Positions 58,760 to 64,000 of a DNA stretch of 64,000 nucleotides are shown here, one piece after another. The translations under genes were made by a program, and so were the position numbers. The DNA comes from Sphagnum compactum. Its lineage: Eukaryota; Bryophyta; Sphagnopsida; Sphagnales. Each line of letters starts with the position of its first letter. The stretch's first letter is position 1. The notes under the pieces were generated by a model that was given only the letters and a program-made list of their open reading frames with translations, had not been told where the DNA came from and searched no databases. The stretch lies in the NCBI GenBank assembly GCA_965153455.1, contig OZ234503.1, forward strand, positions 14,327,118 through 14,391,117, given 5' to 3'.

Positions 58760-59540
58760 TTCATTGAAATGAATTGTGAAATTTATCTATTTATCTTAAG
58801 TTGTACCCTATATTTGGAAAACAATGGAAGTAACCTCCCCTTTGAGACTCTCATGTTTTTATATGTGATGCTAGTCAAAGTTAGCAAAATTGATGATATC
58901 ATCCCAAGTTGAATGTATGATTAGGTGACATTATTAAGAATGTCACGCCTTCATTTTTCTAAACCCATTGAACTTTGAAATTTATATTCAAAAACCTATA
59001 TTTATTAAGTTGTATAAACTTTGAAATTTTAATGATAGAAATAACATTTTGAATTTTGATGTTTCTATCTATTACATTTCAAAAAGTTAAATAAATGTAA
59101 CGATAGTTATTCTCTTTTTAACTTTTTGATCAAAAGCATTTATGAAACAAGGTTTCATTTTTTTATATATAATTTTCAAAAATTATTTAAGATGTTATTC
59201 TACTTGACTTCTTAACAAGATAATTAAGAAAATGTACTTTAATTATGAATTTCCAAAGTTGATGAATGTGATTCCTAAAAAGGCCATGAAAATCAAGAAT
59301 ATAAATTCATAACAATTCCCATCATTTTTATTCCAATGAAGACTTATTCGTGTATTTTGCAATGCAATGAATAATACTATTAAAAAATCTATTATTATGA
59401 AAACATCTCAGGAAAATATTATATTTGACCAATTTAATTTATTATTTAATTTATTTTTGGTTGTTCCTAATGGGTCCATCCAATCATACTTTCACTTCCC
59501 CCACACAAAATCATTGTCCCTGTAAGATGGTTTTGCTAAA
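58760..59540. other. AT-rich DNA, no gene seen
   Basis: This is the downstream flank of the 58458-58750 fragment and of the minus-strand candidate. No exon or poly(A) signal could be assigned with confidence. Confidence 0.4.
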
Positions 59541-59580
59541 CAAAATTTTGTAGTCTTGGGTGGTGGGTCGGGAATGATAC

Positions 59581-61004
59581 CTGTTCAAGCTGGAGTTTGG
59601 ATTGATGAGGTTTCAAACTGGCTCCCAAGCTCAACCCTCCCCATGTGTTTTCTGATGTTTTCAGTGTCTTCTTGGCTGCTTTGGAGCCTCTTTGCCAAGG
59701 ATCCTGCCCAGCAGCAGTGGCAGCTGCAGCTGCCTCCTTCTCTTTCTCCAGCTTTGACAGCTTCTTGATTCCTATGTTTGCAAGGCTGGACTGTACCCAA
59801 CCCAGCTCACCTGCACAAGATGATTCTCATTCTTCAATGCACGCATCACTTCAATCCTTTTTTGACAAAATCTCCTCTCTGCTCTAGAAAGCTTTGATTG
59901 CAACATGTCTGCAGGGGAGGTTGCTTTTTTCTTTTCCAAATGATGTGCAAAAAAATATAGGCTGAAACTTGATAAAAATAAATAAATTTTATGATTCATT
60001 TCAATGTAAATAGGGTGGCAAGAATTGGATTATCACAATATATTTTAAATATTCTTAATTTTAATAAAATATTCTTTTGATGTTTTGTTGCTTCATAGCC
60101 AAAAACTACTCATTTATCTCACATGCTTCATAATATATACAAAGAATAATCTCCCTGAGTCTAAACCTCAGGATCCAATGGATTGTGTATGTGATGTTTT
60201 GCAATAGTTGCAAAGATGTGCTCAATGTCAGCACAATTTCTCTCATATGAATCCATCGTCACCTGAACAGCTCTGCTGAGTACAGGTTCATATCCTTTAA
60301 AATGGGAAGGATGGATGCAATCCTGCAACTAAGTTTCTGGGACCATTTGTGTAGATGCTTTTTCTCTCTCTAACTTTGTATTGAAATTCAGGAGGTTAAG
60401 ATATGACACCTGCACCTCCTTCAGTCGGATTCAGAATGCTTTTAGTGTCTGGCCCGGACAAAATGCTAGTTTGCACAGTTGCCTTCTCCTTGTGGAAGCG
60501 TAATGCATGCTTTTGCATTGCATCATCAAGACCCCCACCCTTGGCATGATACCTAACAATTGGTTTTCCAATATTTGCTTTGAACCCCCTTCTTGCATTA
60601 CCTTGCTTGGAGAGTGACTTTTTGCACTCCGAAAATTGAGGTTTTGATGTCTCTTCGGGAGCCACATTATCATTGCCCAGAGAAAATCCAGTGCCCACCT
60701 TCTCAGGTTCCACAGCAAACTTCAAGTTCTCCACAAGTTCTTGACTGGCTATCTGTGAATCAACACTACTCTCAGCTGTTGTAAGTCGTGAGTTCATCAC
60801 TTTCAAAATTTTCTCTGCAGGTAAATTGCCTTTGACACCTTCTGTAACAGCATCTGAAGCTATAGCAGTGTGCTTCCTGTCGCTCATGCTTGCAAGGTCT
60901 GCTTGCTCTGGCTTAGTCATCTTTCTTAGGAACACCCCATTAAACCCTGAACTGAAATCCAGAGGATTCAGACACTGTGCTCTCTCAATTACATCTGGTG
61001 GCAT
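59581..61004 (-). CDS. candidate multi-exon gene of unknown function (partial, frame interrupted)
   Basis: Minus-strand exons that keep phase are 61004-60410 (198 codons plus one base, starting at ATG in SLAMPPDVIERAQ), 59908-59811 (DMLQSKLSRAERRFCQKRIE, then VMRALKNENHLVQ) and 59790-59581 (SSLANIGIKKLSKLEKEKEA, later GQDPWQRGSKAAKKTLK). The donor of exon 1 is GCAG|GTGTCA and its partner acceptor is CCTGCAG|AC. Exons 2 and 3 are charged and probably alpha-helical or coiled-coil; exon 1 is Ser/Lys/Glu-rich and likely disordered. Twenty bases (59810-59791) separate exons 2 and 3, far shorter than a plant intron, so this is either a frame-disrupting indel or a strange junction. The true 5' end and further 3' exons are not located. 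No family is recognised. Confidence 0.4.
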
Positions 61005-61009
61005 GGCAA

Positions 61010-62410
61010 GACTTCTCAAACATCCGGACTATTTTACTCCATTCTGTTGAAGTTTTTTCTCTTGTAACATGGCATTGTGACTGTGTGTGGCAACAATGTT
61101 TGCCACTGATGATCTGAGCTCCTTGGGTCATATAGTACCATTGTCCTGTGAGACAGACTTGCTTCCCCGAGAACAATTGGGTGGGTAGCCTTGCATCCTC
61201 TGTCACTTGATCAGATGATCATCTTCAGCTTGCCCTTTGGTATTGGTGACTGCACGCAGCTGATCTAACATTCTTGTGAGGTTGCAAATAGATTGTAGGT
61301 TTGCAATGCACAATCTTACTAATTACAGAATCTTGATCCATCAGCTCACAGTTCTTCTTGCCCTAAAACATCTTCTAAATTGACAGATAAACCTAGAAGA
61401 ATCAGCCACTTCACATACTATTTTTTTCCTTCAGCCAGAATCTCAGTCTGAAGGGTTCTCACTCTACTATTCTCGATGTTCAAACACAAACTACATCTCA
61501 GCCTCCTTTGCCGGGTTCAATTCCTGTGAGGACAACAGTCTCATACCTTTGATCAGAAATTGCAGCAACATGGCGAAACAACATCAAAATCCTCCTCCTG
61601 CTTTCTCCATACAACAGTGACATAGTTGTGTACTTATGGAAGTCTTAAAGGTGGCTTGATAGATTCTGCAGGCCTTCATTTTCTTGTACAATGCCTGCCA
61701 CGGTTGCTTTGATCAAGGAAGTGCCTCCAAAATGATGAAAGGGTTTGTACTGTCACTGAGATTGGTATGCAATATCCAATAACCTTCACTCAATGTTATG
61801 AGATAAAGAGCTACATGCATGCACAGAACACAAACAATTGAGTGTAACAACCAGGAAAACCTGCAAACATGTACAAGATCTGTAATACATAGCTGGCCAC
61901 AGAAGGGTTTGAAACTGTCTTGTGGAAAACAACCAAGAAGCATCATGAATGCATGAACAAAACAAGGATAAAAAGTTTCACACTTGCATGATGATGAGGC
62001 AGAGTAAACAAAACACAGGGTTCAAAGATTGCAAAGGAGATTGCACAAAGCATGAGTCACTGTTGCATGCATACCACCACCAGCAATATCCTGAACTCAC
62101 TCCGTGCACCAATGATGATCTGATCTTCTCCCATGTCAACCTGCAAGATGCCAAAAAAAATCCAAGTCATAAAGCTAAATTTGCTTCTTGCATGCACGAT
62201 GTCCCTCCAATGCAGAAATTTGCTGCAAAGAAGTGATAGATTACCACTGTAGCATTGATCAACAGAAAATATTCATATGGACGTGAGTCAAGGGGCTCTC
62301 AATTGAAACAATTTCTGTTGCATTCATTCCTAGCACAATGCACTCCACTTCCTTAGTCTTTGACTCTCTCTCAATTTGCGGCATAGTCACAAGAAGCTTT
62401 TTTGGCATTC
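61010..62410. other. region upstream of the unknown minus-strand gene
   Basis: Less AT-rich than the 34-53 kb desert and without obvious repeats, so it probably holds introns or 5' exons of the 59.6-61 kb candidate. A minus-strand frame at 60985-61206 overlaps the first exon in another frame and is probably not coding. No exon here could be fixed. Confidence 0.35.
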
Positions 62411-62414
62411 CCTG

Positions 62415-62655
62415 TAAGGAAAAGAGTGGAAACCTCTGACGAACGAAAGTTGAATTAACAAAACATATAGGGAAAGCTCTGCAAGGAAAACGTGGGACAA
62501 ATATGATTTCAACGCTTTGTTCTAATTTTCACATTGTGAAACAGAGAGATTGATCATTGTATTTTCCCATTGTCAAACAAACGAGATTTCATATTTGCCT
62601 TTAAATAGTCAATGGGGAAATTCTCACGTTCTTCTTAAATGGTCCCACATGAGGG
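62415..62655. repeat. dispersed repeat, partner of 25725-25925
   Basis: Same orientation and block order as the copy in bHLH intron 2, with roughly 80% identity over the best parts by eye. Confidence 0.85.
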
Positions 62656-62689
62656 AATGAATCCTACAAAATTTCTTGTGAGTATGCGT

Positions 62690-62905
62690 ACGCATTGAGA
62701 TCGCCATGAACTTGTGGAAGGAGAAAGAGTTGGGAAGGATGAATGGCGAAGAACTAGCCCTAGCACATCTTTGTCTTCTTCCTCGCGCAAGCAAAGACGT
62801 CGTCGCTTCCAACTGTCCGAATCCACAAGGACGCAACTGAATTGGAGATTGGAACCTCCAGGAGTGAGTGTTCGATACCGTGTCCAGATCATCCTGAAGA
62901 AGACT
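62690..62905 (-). other. possible 5' exon or leader on the minus strand
   Basis: This 200-bp block is markedly less AT-rich than its flanks and open in more than one frame on both strands. On the minus strand it reads gctagggctagttcttcgcc and reaches an ATG (MAISMRTHTHKKF) at about 62706, just before the repeat at 62415-62655. It may be the first exon of the minus-strand gene below, but there is no recognised protein. Confidence 0.25.
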
Positions 62906-62949
62906 AAGCAAAATTTGGCCGATTCAACTTGACTTTTAACAATTCAAAA

Positions 62950-64000
62950 TAAGGGAAAGTATATACATGATTCAAACATCAATGAAGATTTTCAATTATT
63001 ACATTTGGATCAACATCATGTTGCTTTCATAGCCATTACAAATGTTCCTCCCCAAGAATTGTGAAACAATTTCCTCCCTTTGCCTTTGGGATATGGTGAC
63101 CATCTTCCTCAAAAGCCTTTGCAATGCCATGAACTATTTCCTAAGGAAAACCATAACATCTATTACTAACGTCTAGATTACTATGTCCTTCATCAAATAT
63201 CACATGTATGATTTCAGTATGAAAAGTTGCATCTATGTGGTAATATATACAAGGACAAAGCAATGTGGATAACATACGATCCTTGTGCAAACTAAGTTGC
63301 TTGGAAAACAAAGAATTAGTGAAATTGTTGGTTTCTTAAAGAGAAATCATATAAGAAGATTCATGAAATTGCTAGAAGTAGTGAAAATCATTGGCATCAA
63401 TTGAACTTGATTGTGATGGATTTAGAAATTGATAAGAAATATTATGAAATTGGTCTAAACTTCTACTAGAATCCACTTGTCAAAGGAGTAGTTGAACAAA
63501 CATGAGAAATGGTAAATTTTAACAATGACTTAAGAGGCCTTTAAATGTCCTTGAATGCCCCAAGGACTTAAAAAACCTTTGGTATGTCATGGACATCTAG
63601 CCTAAATTATAAAAAGAGGAGTGAAACAAAATTGGCTTCCTCCTTTAATTTTATGACATTTAGAAGTTAAAGGGATTCAGCCTTTTTTTTTACTATTGAA
63701 ATATTGTGAAAAGGTGAAATAAAATTTTGCTAGTAAAAGAAAGGCCTAGTAAAATGGGAAGATGAAGTGATTTTTGGGGGTCTCAATCTCTTGAAGTAAA
63801 TAAGAAAATATTAATAGTCACTAGTTTTTAATATTTGGTTCCAAGAAGCCAAAAATCTAAAATGTGGATTAAATTTTTGTACTTTCATATCTAGCCAGAT
63901 TTGGCTAAATTTTCCTTTGGATGATCATCAGTTTGGTTGAATCTTCATATGGATGATTGCCATGTTGGCTACATTGCAAAATTCTAAATACACCACAGGA
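62950..64000. other. AT-rich intergenic DNA, no gene seen
   Basis: Short interrupted frames near 63.36-63.48 kb look like decayed coding sequence of unknown origin. The last 110 bp contain the repeat end shared with 23516-23577. Confidence 0.4.

Overview
This window looks like nuclear DNA of a land plant. It is AT-rich with long stretches lacking genes, two intron-rich plant-type genes, abundant short inverted-repeat transposons, and decayed plant-type transposases. The gene style and old, heavily mutated repeats would suit a non-angiosperm such as a bryophyte, lycophyte or fern, but that placement is only a guess. No rRNA, intact tRNA, CRISPR or bacterial-type operon was seen.

Layout. 1-6070 is repeat-rich intergenic DNA, with a possible terminal exon at the left edge. 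6415-13336 (+) is a complete 19-exon gene for the alpha-type subunit of pyrophosphate-dependent phosphofructokinase. All exon phases close into a 610-residue protein, and one intron uses a GC-AG boundary. 13.6-23.6 kb is gene-poor, with an LTR-like segment and TE debris. 23642-27787 (-) is a four-exon bHLH transcription factor with a C-terminal ACT-like domain, of the AMS/ICE-like class, with a plausible TATA box at 28147. 28.8-55 kb is a transposon graveyard. It holds two opposite-strand fragments of a pogo/CENP-B-like DDE transposase, two hAT-like transposase pseudogenes, at least four families of terminal-inverted-repeat elements, a CACTA MITE with a 3-bp target duplication, tRNA-like SINE heads, minisatellites and tetranucleotide arrays. 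56.6-62.9 kb holds exon-like pieces of unrecognised genes: a (-) strand candidate at 59581-61004 whose frame is interrupted by 20 nt, a (+) exon at 58458-58750 with one internal TGA, and an open C-terminal-like frame at 56670-56872.

The two recognised genes are unrelated in pathway: cytosolic glycolysis/gluconeogenesis with pyrophosphate, and transcription control likely tied to sporophyte or tapetum-type development. Nothing suggests they work together. I found no clear novel multi-gene system. The most unusual observations are the retained acidic residue in the PFP alpha subunit, the split short first coding exon of the bHLH gene, the 20-nt GT...AG interruption at 59791-59810, and the nested or related nonautonomous transposon families.
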